NCBI RefSeq assembly: GCF_900182815.1
Contig: NZ_FXUA01000006.1
Coordinates: forward strand, 282,770 to 346,769
Direction of reading: 5' to 3'
Length of the DNA: 64,000 nucleotides
From: Algoriphagus winogradskyi
GTDB taxonomy: Bacteria > Bacteroidota > Bacteroidia > Cytophagales > Cyclobacteriaceae
In this document: in pieces, positions 27,601 through 35,873 of the stretch
Layout of the letters: each line of letters opens with the position of its first letter
Numbering within the stretch: the stretch's first letter is position 1
Position numbers and translations under genes: made by a program
The notes under the pieces: generated by a model
Database searches by the model: none
What the model was told of the DNA's origin: nothing
The model's input: only the letters and a program-made list of their open reading frames with translations

Positions 27601-27658
27601 TTTTGTGCCTTTGGCTTACTGGTTTACAGTTTCTAAGAAATCACTGAAAACGACATAG
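24614..27658 (+). CDS. RND efflux permease, first of two
   Basis: 1014-aa inner-membrane pump with the standard 12-helix, two-loop AcrB plan: N-terminal helix RPIAVFMTFMALMVFAF, large periplasmic loops, and TM4 with GLALGIGMLIDNAIIVLDN. In AcrB the TM4 proton-relay pair is Asp-Asp; here it is Asp-Asn. TM10 carries MLGIMVNDAILKID where AcrB has the relay Lys. The relay is thus altered but still polar. Start is 4 bp after the adaptor stop; its stop and the next ATG are one base apart. Substrate is unknown. Confidence 0.9.
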   Translation: MVRFLLARPIAVFMTFMALMVFAFIVLRTLPISLLPPIDVPQIVVKVSYPNASPEAIEQNVLNPIREGLITLNGLEEMDSKAGSEVGTIRLTFDYSTQMELAYIDVNEKIDRLTNGLPQDLGRPEVIRINTSDIPVARVQVVPKEGADEVEVSLLAENVLKKRIEQLPGVSLVDINGKKDRIITVKPNEEALSALGMTQQNVISAIQSGNSELPGISVKDGQFRYYLRLATRVDTPKDIESLPVAASSGVIISLGKLAEVNYETQETLGYHLFGTQESLVITVHKQASAKMNELIPALKEAIELFKEDYPQVDFEITQDQSNLLNAAISNLETSLLFGGVFAFAVLFLFMKDYRLPLIIGVSLPSSLLISFLIFYFFDLSINIISLSGLALGIGMLIDNAIIVLDNITRKRESGLPLFEACVEGVDEVMGALISSVLTTLAVFVPLVFLSGISGALFFDQAVAVTAILSVSLAVAFILLPMLYFLLFSRSKKAYDDGEGRFFSKVLGLYEFGYRKISGSRKTAMLVFLLLIPLGLGVSLMLKTTGLPEIEKLDATLDVDWSEPISASENRDRVVTLLKSLEGTYSQAEADVGVKQFLLFDGENSIQQSLLYFLFPSVEEKEVAIKDLEATLKKNYPEASFTLGDAPNAFDQLFSSDMPFYEVRWKDLASKEPVPEDKMDPWLSQFPTQEWERGPGLMKEASVVFTLRADKMATYQVPVDAIQTQISRLFGSYTITDIRRFGEITPIRLKEPNARFEDILRTTRVVASDTTSYILGEFVEYGYEDHYKYVTADKGGIYQSLNVTAENPDENVSAYNRWGQDKNLGVTVVGQYFKDKENIRQLIGILLISVLLLYFILAAQFESFIQPLIVVFTLPLGIGGAFLVLWIFGASLNVMSAIGLVVMLGIMVNDAILKIDTINRLRTTYVESDDISAAQALEMALHKAGQIRLKPILMTSITTILALIPIVFSSGLGADLQRPLVFAVIGGLTIGTLTALYFVPLAYWFTVSKKSLKTT

Positions 27659-27659
27659 T

Positions 27660-30600
27660 ATGACTCCTTTCAGAATTCTGATAGTCTTTGTAGTCGTTTC
27701 CATCCTTGGGTTGGCAGTGATCCCTATGCTTTCTGTGGATCTGAATCCCAGGGCTCGGTCACCAATTTTATCAGTGCGGTTTAGCATTCCTAATGCATCT
27801 CCTGAAATTGTAGAGAAGCTGGCTACATCTCCCTTGGAAGGTGCTTTCTCGAGATTAACTGAGCTGAAGGAAATCAATTCAAGTTCCAATTACAACAGTG
27901 GCTCCATTACGCTGACTTTCGACAAGAAGGCTGATATGGAGATGAAGAAGTTTGAGATCTCCAGCATGATCCGGCAGATTTACCCACAGATGGATCAGCG
28001 TGTTGGTTATCCTTCGGTGTCACAATCTTCTCAGACTAGTTCGCAGGAGAAGTCCCCGATTTTGACCTATAGTGTGAATGGACCATTTGCTTCTTTTGAA
28101 ATCAAGAAAATAGCGGAGGATATCCTCAAGCCTGCCCTTACGCGCTACGAGGAGGTGGAGCTAGTGGAAGTGCTGGGAGCAAATAACTTACAGCTTTTTG
28201 TCACCTACGATATCCAGAAGATGCAATCTTTTGGCGTCACCAGAAATCAGTTGGCCAATAGCATTCAGAGTGCATTTGGGTTGACATTTCCGGGTGCAGT
28301 GATGAATAATGAGGGTCAGACGCTCTTTGTACAAGTAGACCGCTCACTTCAGGACAAGGATCAGCTGGAAAATTTGGTCATCAGCGAAACTGGCGGAAAA
28401 GAAGTCCGACTTCGTGATGTGGCAAGCATGACCTTAGAAGAAGCTGAGGCGACCAGGTACTACAGGATCAATGGGAATAATTCGGTGACACTTACCGTGT
28501 ACAACCGCGATGGAGTGAATAAAGTCCTACTAGCTCAACAGCTGAAATTGGCAATTGAGGACGCTGGGAAATCACTTCCAGCTGGGTTTGAGGTACGATT
28601 GGAAAACGACGATACGGAATACTTAGAGAAGGAATTGAATAAAATCTATAAACGATCTGGACTCTCGATCCTGATTTTGGTGGTTTTCATTTTTCTTATC
28701 AATAGAAACATCAAATACCTGAGTATTCTCTTTTTAGGGATTTTGGCAAATTTGAGCCTTTGTGCGATTGTACTTTATTTCCTGAAAGTAGATATCCACA
28801 TGTACTCCTTGGCAGGATTGACGATTAGTTTTGGGTTGATCGTGGATAATGCGATCATCATGATTGATCACTTGCACAAGCACAAAAACCGTCGGGTGTT
28901 TCTTGCGCTTTTGGCAGCTTCCATGACCACCATTGCTGCATTGATGATTGTCTTTTTCTTGCCAGAGGAAGACCGCAAAAACCTTACGGAATTTTCCATT
29001 GTAGTTTCGGTTATGTTGGGTATTTCGCTTTTGATAGCCTTGGTATTTACGCCGGCCTTCTATCAGGTGATGTTCAAGGAGTCTGTGAAGCAAGGCCGCA
29101 AATTGACGCTTCCCAAGTTGCGGAAGCGTGTTAAGTATTTGAGGAATTACGAAAGAAGTATAGCTTGGACGGCCAAATACAGAAAGACATTTATCATCTT
29201 CCTTATTTTGCTTTTTGGAACCCCAATATTTTTCCTCCCTGCCAAATGGGATGATCACGAGTGGTACAACAAGACCGTGGGTAATACCTTCTATCAGGAG
29301 GAAATCCGTCCTTATGTAGACAAAGCACTGGGAGGATCCATGCGGATGTTTGTGCGGGGAGTGTATGAGAAAAGTGGCTATCGTGAGGCTGCAAAGACGA
29401 AGCTATACGTGTACTGTCGCCTTCCTTTTGGTAATACACTCGAGCAGATGGACTTTATTATGCGAGAGTTCGAATCTTTCCTGGATGATGTGCAGGGCAT
29501 AGATCAATTCGTTACCTCAGTGTATAATGGCCAGCAGGGGAGTATAGAAATCACGTTTAAAGAAGCTTATGAAAATGGTGCTTTGCCTTATCAGCTGAAG
29601 GGGAAACTATCGGTAAAGTCAACGGATTGGTCTGGAGCTCAATGGAATATCTATGGTGTAGGACAAGGGTTCTATACCGGAGGTTCCAGTGATCAGATTC
29701 CTAGCTATCGAGTGAAAATGAAGGGCTACAATTTTGATGAATTGGAGCGGCAAGCCAATGTTTTGGCAGAAAAGCTTTTGCTTCACAAGCGAATCCAAGA
29801 AGTAAAAACAAATGAACGGGCTGGGTACGGAGAGCAAAAAACGGAGGAATATGTACTTCGCCTGGATCAGAATAGAATGGCACTGGGGCAGACGAACCAG
29901 TATGAGGTTTTGACTGCGTTGCAGGACATGTCAAAGCCCGAGAGAACGTCGACTTTTCTGACACTGGAGGAGAAAAATTACGGTTTGATGATTAGAGAAC
30001 GTAATGCTGCCGACTTCAGTAAGTTTGACATGGAGCAGAAAGGACTGATCGGAGGTGAAAATAAAATCTACAAAGTCTCCGATTATGGTACGTTAACCAA
30101 AGAAACGACTACCAATTCACTTCATAAAGAAAACAGGCAATACATCCGAATTGTAGCTTTCGAATACATGGGTTCGAGGAAGTTTGGGGATGAATATTTG
30201 GATGAAGTGCTCGACGAAATGAAGATGACTATGCCGATCGGGTATGAGGCGAAGAAGGATTCCTATAGCTGGAATTATGATCAGCAAAAGCGTCAATATG
30301 GCTTATTGGGCTTGCTCATTATTGGGATTTTTATGATTTGCTCGGTATTGTTTGAAAACCTCAAGCAGCCAGTTTACATCATTGCGATTATTCCAATCAG
30401 TTTCATTGGGCTATTTCTGATTTTTTCTCTCTTTGATTTTTACTTCGATCAGGGCGGTTATGCTGCCTTTGTGATGCTGGGAGGCTTGGCCGTGAATGCG
30501 GGGATTTTTATTGTCAATGACCTGAACAACCGAAGTCAAGGATTATACAATCGAAATGTTTTGAAATCTGTAGCCGGAAAAGCTATTCCAATTTTGCTTA

Positions 30601-30857
30601 CTATTTTGTCCACTTGTTTTGGATTGATTCCATTTATTATAGAAGGGCAAAATGAGATTTTCTGGTTCTCGTTAGCTATAGGAACTATCGGAGGATTGAT
30701 TTTCAGTATGGTGGGGGTGTTCTGGGTGTTGCCGGTGTTGTTGTGGAAAAAAACCATCATAGAAAAGATAGCTCCCGCCAAGGCGCAGAGGCGCAAGGGG
30801 TTTTTCAGAGTTTTCTCACGGCGGCGCGGCGGCGCAGCGGAGTTGGGAAACAGTTGA
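27660..30857 (+). CDS. RND efflux permease, second of two, with a repeat-derived C-terminal tail
   Basis: 1065-aa permease of the same superfamily, coupled to the first. TM4 has FGLIVDNAIIMIDHLHKHK, keeping one Asp. TM10 (MLGGLAVNAGIFIVNDLNN) lacks the polar pair seen in the first permease. Two unlike permeases behind one adaptor recall the MdtBC heteromultimer, in which the subunits are not equivalent. The last ~27 residues (from about KIAPAKAQRRKGF) are very basic and are translated from a GC-rich CGCnAAGG-type repeat at 30776-30842, so the normal stop was probably lost when the repeat arose or inserted. Confidence 0.88.
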   Translation: MTPFRILIVFVVVSILGLAVIPMLSVDLNPRARSPILSVRFSIPNASPEIVEKLATSPLEGAFSRLTELKEINSSSNYNSGSITLTFDKKADMEMKKFEISSMIRQIYPQMDQRVGYPSVSQSSQTSSQEKSPILTYSVNGPFASFEIKKIAEDILKPALTRYEEVELVEVLGANNLQLFVTYDIQKMQSFGVTRNQLANSIQSAFGLTFPGAVMNNEGQTLFVQVDRSLQDKDQLENLVISETGGKEVRLRDVASMTLEEAEATRYYRINGNNSVTLTVYNRDGVNKVLLAQQLKLAIEDAGKSLPAGFEVRLENDDTEYLEKELNKIYKRSGLSILILVVFIFLINRNIKYLSILFLGILANLSLCAIVLYFLKVDIHMYSLAGLTISFGLIVDNAIIMIDHLHKHKNRRVFLALLAASMTTIAALMIVFFLPEEDRKNLTEFSIVVSVMLGISLLIALVFTPAFYQVMFKESVKQGRKLTLPKLRKRVKYLRNYERSIAWTAKYRKTFIIFLILLFGTPIFFLPAKWDDHEWYNKTVGNTFYQEEIRPYVDKALGGSMRMFVRGVYEKSGYREAAKTKLYVYCRLPFGNTLEQMDFIMREFESFLDDVQGIDQFVTSVYNGQQGSIEITFKEAYENGALPYQLKGKLSVKSTDWSGAQWNIYGVGQGFYTGGSSDQIPSYRVKMKGYNFDELERQANVLAEKLLLHKRIQEVKTNERAGYGEQKTEEYVLRLDQNRMALGQTNQYEVLTALQDMSKPERTSTFLTLEEKNYGLMIRERNAADFSKFDMEQKGLIGGENKIYKVSDYGTLTKETTTNSLHKENRQYIRIVAFEYMGSRKFGDEYLDEVLDEMKMTMPIGYEAKKDSYSWNYDQQKRQYGLLGLLIIGIFMICSVLFENLKQPVYIIAIIPISFIGLFLIFSLFDFYFDQGGYAAFVMLGGLAVNAGIFIVNDLNNRSQGLYNRNVLKSVAGKAIPILLTILSTCFGLIPFIIEGQNEIFWFSLAIGTIGGLIFSMVGVFWVLPVLLWKKTIIEKIAPAKAQRRKGFFRVFSRRRGGAAELGNS
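30776..30842. repeat. GC-rich CGC-type dispersed repeat inside the permease 3' end
   Basis: Contains GCCAAGGCGCAGAGGCGCAA and a CGGCGGCGCGGCGGCGC stretch, unlike the ~43% GC around it. Repeats of the form CGCnAAGnCGCnAAG occur between genes in many bacteria. Here the permease frame runs through it. Confidence 0.6.
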
Positions 30858-30877
30858 GGTGTCACCCAAAGCAAACT

Positions 30878-30905
30878 ACCCTTAGCGGGAAGTTGAAGGG
30901 TTTTT
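30878..30905. terminator. Probable terminator between the permease and the ATPase gene
   Basis: ACCCTT at 30878-30883 pairs with AAGGGT at 30896-30901, followed by TTTT. A short stem, but well placed between convergent genes. Confidence 0.5.
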
Positions 30906-30922
30906 CATATTTACAAAGATTG

Positions 30923-32074
30923 TTAAACAGAAATCATTTGGATGAAATGTGTAATCCCCACCACCTGAATGTTTTTTGCCATCGGGTAATTTTCTTCCCG
31001 TGGAATTACAACGTGTAATTTTTCGATCCCCAAATCTTCCATTGCTAGATAGGTGCCTTTGGTGAGCTTGGGGCTAAGGCTGAATTTGATTTCTGCGGCT
31101 GCAAGCCATTGGTTATTACGCCTGATCAAGAGGTCAATTTCTGAACCGTCTTGCGTGCGATAGAAGTACATTTCGTCATCGGATTTTAGAACTATCGCAA
31201 CTTGATTAATGACAAATGCTTCCCATGAACTGCCTAAAACAACATTTCCAAAGATGCTATCCATATTCTTGATCCCTAGCAGATAGTGTAGCATTCCCGT
31301 ATCGCGAAAATATAGTTTGGGGGATTTGACAAGGCGCTTCTTTGTATTGATTGACCAAGAGGGTAACTCTCTCAAGAGAAATGCATCTAGCAGAAAGCTA
31401 AGGTAAGTTTTGATCGTGGGCGCGGTCAATCCTAATGATTTGGCAAAAGCCGCATAGCTGAGCACCCCTCCATGTACAGAGGCAATCATCATCAAAAATT
31501 GCCTTGTTACCCTTGGATCTGCGGGTAATCCATACTGAGGTAAGTCTCGCTGAATGTAACTTGTGGTGAAGCTGCGGTACCAATCTTGGACGAAGTCCGA
31601 ATCATGTGACAAGGCAGGCTCAGGAAACCCTCCATAAATCCAGAGATCTTGGCTCGTTATTTTTTCATTAGTTTCCAAAATAGAAAACGGCATCATTTCC
31701 AGGTAGTTGATCCGTCCGGCCAAACTTTCAGAACTTTGACGAAGCAGAGAAGGAGATGCAGAACCAAGTATAATAAATCGTCCCGGCTTTCTAGTTTCAT
31801 CTATGAGAGCTCTCAGTAAAGGGAAAATAGCAGGCTGATGTTGGATTTCATCTAGGATGATGGTTTTGTTTTGATTTTGGGAGAAGAATAATTCAGGATC
31901 ATTCAGTTTATTTAGATCAGAGTTTTTTTCTAAATCCAGATAAATAGTATTTGTGTTAAGCAATAGCTGTTTAGCTAGGGTGGTTTTACCTACCTGCCTA
32001 GGCCCAACTATTCCAGTCACAGGAAACTGTGATATAGATTTTAAGAATGGTTTCTCGATTAGCCTGTGAATCAT
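30923..32074 (-). CDS. AAA ATPase with DUF4143 domain
   Basis: 383-aa P-loop protein of the AAA_14/DUF4143 family, widespread and of unknown role. Walker A (GIVGPRQVGKTTLAKQLL) is at about residues 22-39 and Walker B in KTIILDEIQHQP. Sensor-like FIILGSASPSLL follows. The C-terminal half has the DUF4143 nuclease-like region with EAFVINQVA and SEIDLLIRRNNQW...AEIKFS. The latter has the D-(X)n-ExK pattern of PD-(D/E)XK nucleases, common in the family. The ATG at 32074 is embedded in a 49-bp perfect palindrome that also carries TAGATTTG. Confidence 0.88.
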   Translation of the reverse strand: MIHRLIEKPFLKSISQFPVTGIVGPRQVGKTTLAKQLLLNTNTIYLDLEKNSDLNKLNDPELFFSQNQNKTIILDEIQHQPAIFPLLRALIDETRKPGRFIILGSASPSLLRQSSESLAGRINYLEMMPFSILETNEKITSQDLWIYGGFPEPALSHDSDFVQDWYRSFTTSYIQRDLPQYGLPADPRVTRQFLMMIASVHGGVLSYAAFAKSLGLTAPTIKTYLSFLLDAFLLRELPSWSINTKKRLVKSPKLYFRDTGMLHYLLGIKNMDSIFGNVVLGSSWEAFVINQVAIVLKSDDEMYFYRTQDGSEIDLLIRRNNQWLAAAEIKFSLSPKLTKGTYLAMEDLGIEKLHVVIPREENYPMAKNIQVVGITHFIQMISV

Positions 32075-32117
32075 CCCTGCAAATCTAAAAATTATTTTTA
32101 GATTTGCAGGGATGATT
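32069..32117. promoter_or_regulatory. 49-bp perfect palindrome spanning the ATPase start and a symmetric promoter motif
   Basis: Two 24-bp arms around a single T at 32093. Each arm reads outward as ATTTTTAGATTTGCAGGG followed by ATGATT. Each contains TAGATTTG, a match to TAnnTTTG, and an ATG; the minus-strand ATG is the ATPase start. The plus-strand ATG (32112) starts a 26-codon extension in frame with the propeller lipoprotein. It could be a bidirectional promoter, an autoregulatory operator, or a terminator-like hairpin. Confidence 0.7.
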
Positions 32118-32189
32118 TCATTTATATTAGATCCTTTGTCCTATAATTCCCACCTTTCCCGACTAACTTTAAAATCAAAACTCTTTACT

Positions 32190-33374
32190 ATGACTAAATC
32201 TCTTCTTTTGAGCCTTACCACACTTTTTGCAACTGTACTTTTTTCCTGTTCTGAAAAAGAAACCATTTCAAACCCAGCTAACCCAGCTCAAGTGCTACAG
32301 TTTGAAGTAGTAGACTCTATTATGGTGGATGCGCTGGAAATGTTAGCAGTTTTAGATTATTTGCCTTCCAAGGATTTGTATCTGATGAAGGAACTTCGAA
32401 AAGGTAATATTTTCTTGGTGAATGGCGAAGGGAAGATTATTGACAATCGTGATATAGCCGGTGAAGGCCCCGATCAGATTCAAATGGTGGCTGAAGGCCG
32501 ATTTTATGGTGAGGAGGGGTATCTCTTTAAAGAATTTTCCGGAACCATGGATTTCAGTTTGTACAATTTGGATTTCAAAAAGATCAAGAAATTTGATGGC
32601 ACCCTAGTGGAATTGAATTCCCTATCCATTTATAATTATAAGCAGTCATTTTCTGTTTTTGAAGAACAGGGAAAATCATTTATAGTAGGTGAGGAGCCTA
32701 ATTCCTTTTCCAAAGCAGCAATTGATCATGAGAAGATTGGAGCGGATTTTTATAACCAAGCGAACGCTGGTTTTATTTATGATCTGGATGAGGATTCAAT
32801 AACTTATGTAAATACCTATCCTGAGGATTGGGAACCTAAGAAAACCCAAAAATGGGTTGGTGAGAGTTATCCATTCTTAAGCTACAATCCCAAAACAAAA
32901 AAGGTGGCTTCATTGCCAGTTAAAGGAAATCAAATGGGCTTGTATAGGTTGGATGGTTACGAACTGATTTATGAAACTGGAGTAGAGTTAAGTCATCCAG
33001 ATAGGGAGGGACATGTAGCAGATACAGAAAAAGAAGCGATGATTTATCCAAGTTTCGCTGATATCAAAGCTTTTGGTGATTATCAATTAGTGCAGTTCTA
33101 TACAGCTATGCCTGAGGATATATATAATGGCTTTAGAGCCAAAGGAGAGAATTTCCAGTCAGATCCTGAATATAGAGATGCAATGATCAAGTATAGAAAA
33201 CTGCGAAATATAATCGTGAAAGGAGATCGTCAAATAGGAATCCTGAATGAGTTCCCAGTGGCAGGGTCGGTAAATCTTGGTCTGCCAGATGGTACGCTAA
33301 TCATCAAAGCTGCCGACGGAGAAGTAGAGCGGGATTATAACCTGTTTTATAAAGTGAGGTTGGTGGAGGATTGA
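32190..33374 (+). CDS. Six-bladed beta-propeller lipoprotein, copy 1
   Basis: 394-aa lipoprotein when started at the ATG at 32190, which opens directly onto MTKSLLLSLTTLFATVLFSC with the lipobox Cys. The frame also extends up to an ATG at 32112 within the palindrome, but that adds a 26-residue leader before the signal peptide and is unlikely. The body resembles the Bacteroidota six-bladed propeller (TolB-like, BF3164-type) family, with recurring strand motifs such as YLPSKDLYLMKELRKGNIFLV and DREGHVADTEKEAM. Function unknown; it heads a run of three such genes. Confidence 0.78.
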   Translation: MTKSLLLSLTTLFATVLFSCSEKETISNPANPAQVLQFEVVDSIMVDALEMLAVLDYLPSKDLYLMKELRKGNIFLVNGEGKIIDNRDIAGEGPDQIQMVAEGRFYGEEGYLFKEFSGTMDFSLYNLDFKKIKKFDGTLVELNSLSIYNYKQSFSVFEEQGKSFIVGEEPNSFSKAAIDHEKIGADFYNQANAGFIYDLDEDSITYVNTYPEDWEPKKTQKWVGESYPFLSYNPKTKKVASLPVKGNQMGLYRLDGYELIYETGVELSHPDREGHVADTEKEAMIYPSFADIKAFGDYQLVQFYTAMPEDIYNGFRAKGENFQSDPEYRDAMIKYRKLRNIIVKGDRQIGILNEFPVAGSVNLGLPDGTLIIKAADGEVERDYNLFYKVRLVED

Positions 33375-33459
33375 GACTTGTTGTTACTTGATTAGCAGTT
33401 GATTAGCATTTTTTAACTAATGATTTCGATTTTTATTTTAAATTAGTTTTTAAGAGCTG

Positions 33460-33491
33460 GATTCTTTTATAAATTATAAAAGAGAAGAATC
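33460..33491. other. Imperfect inverted repeat after propeller gene 1
   Basis: GATTCTTTTATAA and TTATAAAAGA...GAATC form an inverted repeat with a 5-nt bulge. It could be a weak terminator or processing stem in the 204-bp gap before the next gene. No small peptide gene is seen in this gap. Confidence 0.3.
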
Positions 33492-33577
33492 TCTAATTCG
33501 AGTCAATTCATTTTTAGGGATCAATAACTCATCATCAGGTGTTTGAAGAGCCTTTTCTAACTTAATCATACTTTCAA

Positions 33578-34732
33578 ATGAGATGTGTTTTTATTCTACT
33601 ACTAGCACTGAGTTTTGGCTGTGCACAGCAAAAGACCGAGGAGCTTTCGGAGACAGCGACCTCTCAGGATCCAACAAATATTGTAATTCAGAACTTGGAG
33701 TTGGAGCAAGTCCAGTTTAACTATGAAGGTTTTGTTGGTAAAGGATCAGTAGAGCTTGAGGAGGATAAGCTACTTTTTTTGGATCGCCTCTCTATGCAGG
33801 TTATTGAATTCAATAAAGATGGTGAGTTTTTGCGAATCCCAATTTCTAATGGAGAAGGTCCATCAGAGATACCTGTTTTTCAGACTTATACTAGTTATAA
33901 AGGAAGAAAATTTTTTATGAATGGATGGACTTTGTTTGAATTCAATGAATCAAACAGTCTTTTGAATAGAACATTATTGGACTTCAGTCATTCAAGTGAT
34001 ATAAAAGAAGTTGAATCAAATCCTAAAGTAGATGATATTGGAATATATGAGGTGAAATATTGGGGAAATCAACTGGAAGTCAGAGATGGATTTCTCTATA
34101 CCAAAATAGAGTCCTCAAACCCAGGGTTCAATTTTGTAATGCACAAGGAGTTTTATGAGAAAGCTCCTCTTTATGGCAAGGTAGATCTAAATACAGGCAA
34201 GGTGGTAGAGTTGTTGGGCAAAAGGCCTGCGATATATCTGAACTACAGTTATTTACCTCATTTCGATTATTACTTCCACGATTTTTTGGAAGAGGAAGTT
34301 TATATCAGTTTTGAACCCGATTCACTTATCTATATTCTGGATGAGGATTTTGAAGTTCAGGAGGCCTTTGGCAATATGGGAGTTGGTATGGATCAAAGTT
34401 ACCGGGAAGTTAGTACGGTAGAAGATTGGGAGGATTACTGGCGAATTAATCAAACTCAAAAGGGATTTTACAAGTACATTAAGGTAATCCCAGAAGACGA
34501 GTTGGTCTTCAGAACCTACACCACCGGCAATCCTGATCCCAATTCCTTTGAGCTGGGAACAAATCCCCAACGCATGCAGATTTATCACCAAAAGCGTCTG
34601 ATAGGAGACGTGGAAGTTCCTAACTTCTTTAGTGTAATCGGAAAGATCGAGGATTATTACTATGCTGATGGCTCTCTGGATAATCCTGATAATGAGGAAA
34701 TAGTGGTTTACAGGTTTAAACTAAATTATTGA
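33578..34732 (+). CDS. Six-bladed beta-propeller lipoprotein, copy 2
   Basis: 384-aa lipoprotein with signal MRCVFILLLALSFGC and the lipobox Cys at about residue 15. The rest follows the propeller pattern of the neighbouring genes, for example LLFLDRLSMQVIEFNKDGEFLR and ISNGEGPSEIPVFQTYTSYKGR, which matches the GEGP-type turn seen in the first copy (AGEGPDQIQM). It is presumably a paralogue of 32190-33374. The stop TGA overlaps the TTG start of the next gene by 4 bp. Function unknown. Confidence 0.78.
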   Translation: MRCVFILLLALSFGCAQQKTEELSETATSQDPTNIVIQNLELEQVQFNYEGFVGKGSVELEEDKLLFLDRLSMQVIEFNKDGEFLRIPISNGEGPSEIPVFQTYTSYKGRKFFMNGWTLFEFNESNSLLNRTLLDFSHSSDIKEVESNPKVDDIGIYEVKYWGNQLEVRDGFLYTKIESSNPGFNFVMHKEFYEKAPLYGKVDLNTGKVVELLGKRPAIYLNYSYLPHFDYYFHDFLEEEVYISFEPDSLIYILDEDFEVQEAFGNMGVGMDQSYREVSTVEDWEDYWRINQTQKGFYKYIKVIPEDELVFRTYTTGNPDPNSFELGTNPQRMQIYHQKRLIGDVEVPNFFSVIGKIEDYYYADGSLDNPDNEEIVVYRFKLNY

Positions 34733-35865
34733 TACGGACGATATACATATCCTTACTGATGTTTGGTCTTTTGACCAATCAAAAGTTGTTTGCACAAACC
34801 TATTCATTTTCTATACTCGCTGGCGAGACCAATAGCCCCATTGCCTATGCGCACATACAGGTAGAGGGTACACTCTATGGTGCGGTGTCTGATGGAGATG
34901 GTCGATGCAAAATCCAAATCCAAGCAAAAGATCTGGATGGACAGTTGATTATTTCTTACATGGGATTTCAGTCATTATCCATACCTATAGCAGAACTTAA
35001 ACGGGACGAACCTAATTTTATTCAACTTAAGGAATCTGAAATTCAGTTAGCAGAATTTAAGGTGATTGATATAGGTGTCTCTCCACAGGAGTTTTTGCAG
35101 CAAACCATTGATCTTGCGGATAAAACATTTTATACCAAAGACTATACAGGGCTTGCTACCTACGAGGAACAAATCATAGAAGATGACGAACCTAACTTTA
35201 ATTATTCCATGGAAGTATTGATAGAAGCGCAAGGTTTTCGTACTGCAAAGGGAAAGAATAAGTATGTAGGAAACGATAAGGCCTATTTAATTAATGTAAG
35301 TCAGCTATGGGGAAGTCAGAAATATTCACTTATCAGCGTAGCTGAATTGATTCAATTTACTTTTCCATTTGACAAGCCTGAGGGTGATGATACATATTTT
35401 ACACAATTTTTCACATTAAAAAATACCTTTGAGAAAGCTTTGTTTATAGATTCCAAAATGGTTTTTACAGGCGACTGGTTTTTTGAAGATTTATATTCTA
35501 TAAGCGAAGAGATTTTTGTTAAGGTTACCAAAGTGTCAGCTGGTTCTAGGGTTTCTTTCGAAATAGACCGGAATACCTATCATATCAGAAGTATTGAAGT
35601 AATTTCTCCCTATAAGGATGATGGAAATTTAATGCGTTCCTATACAAGAGGTGATGTGAATTTCCGTATAGATTACTTTAAAGTTGAAGGTAAGTCTTAC
35701 CTTAAATCGGTAGAAATAGTCAAGCAAAGCAGCATAAAAAGTGACTCAGTAAATCTTACCAAGCAAAACCGGGGAAAATTAGTTTTTCACCGGTTAGTAG
35801 ACGAGAAGCCAGATAAAAAGATGGAAATTGATGAGCAGTTTATACGAGAGAAAATATATAAGTGA
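34729..35865 (+). CDS. Carboxypeptidase-regulatory-like domain protein
   Basis: 378-aa exported protein. The TTG start at 34729 overlaps the previous stop and gives a complete signal peptide (MIRTIYISLLMFGLLTNQKLFAQ); the next ATG at 34759 would cut off its basic n-region. After it comes one CarboxypepD_reg/CNA-B beta-sandwich (FSILAGETNSPIAYAHIQVEGTLYGAVSDGDG...), a domain usual on TonB-receptor N-termini. Here no receptor barrel follows. Instead there is a ~250-residue region without a recognised motif. It is translationally coupled to the propeller lipoprotein, so the two may form one surface complex. Confidence 0.75.
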   Translation: MIRTIYISLLMFGLLTNQKLFAQTYSFSILAGETNSPIAYAHIQVEGTLYGAVSDGDGRCKIQIQAKDLDGQLIISYMGFQSLSIPIAELKRDEPNFIQLKESEIQLAEFKVIDIGVSPQEFLQQTIDLADKTFYTKDYTGLATYEEQIIEDDEPNFNYSMEVLIEAQGFRTAKGKNKYVGNDKAYLINVSQLWGSQKYSLISVAELIQFTFPFDKPEGDDTYFTQFFTLKNTFEKALFIDSKMVFTGDWFFEDLYSISEEIFVKVTKVSAGSRVSFEIDRNTYHIRSIEVISPYKDDGNLMRSYTRGDVNFRIDYFKVEGKSYLKSVEIVKQSSIKSDSVNLTKQNRGKLVFHRLVDEKPDKKMEIDEQFIREKIYK

Positions 35866-35873
35866 GTGCTTTT

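Noticed and set aside
30923..32117. DUF4143 ATPase as a defence system
   Set aside because: A single gene with no toxin, methylase or restriction partner nearby; the family is widespread and of unknown role.
32112..32189. Upstream ATG extension of the first propeller lipoprotein
   Set aside because: It would put 26 residues before a clear lipoprotein signal peptide; the ATG is there because the palindrome mirrors the ATPase start.
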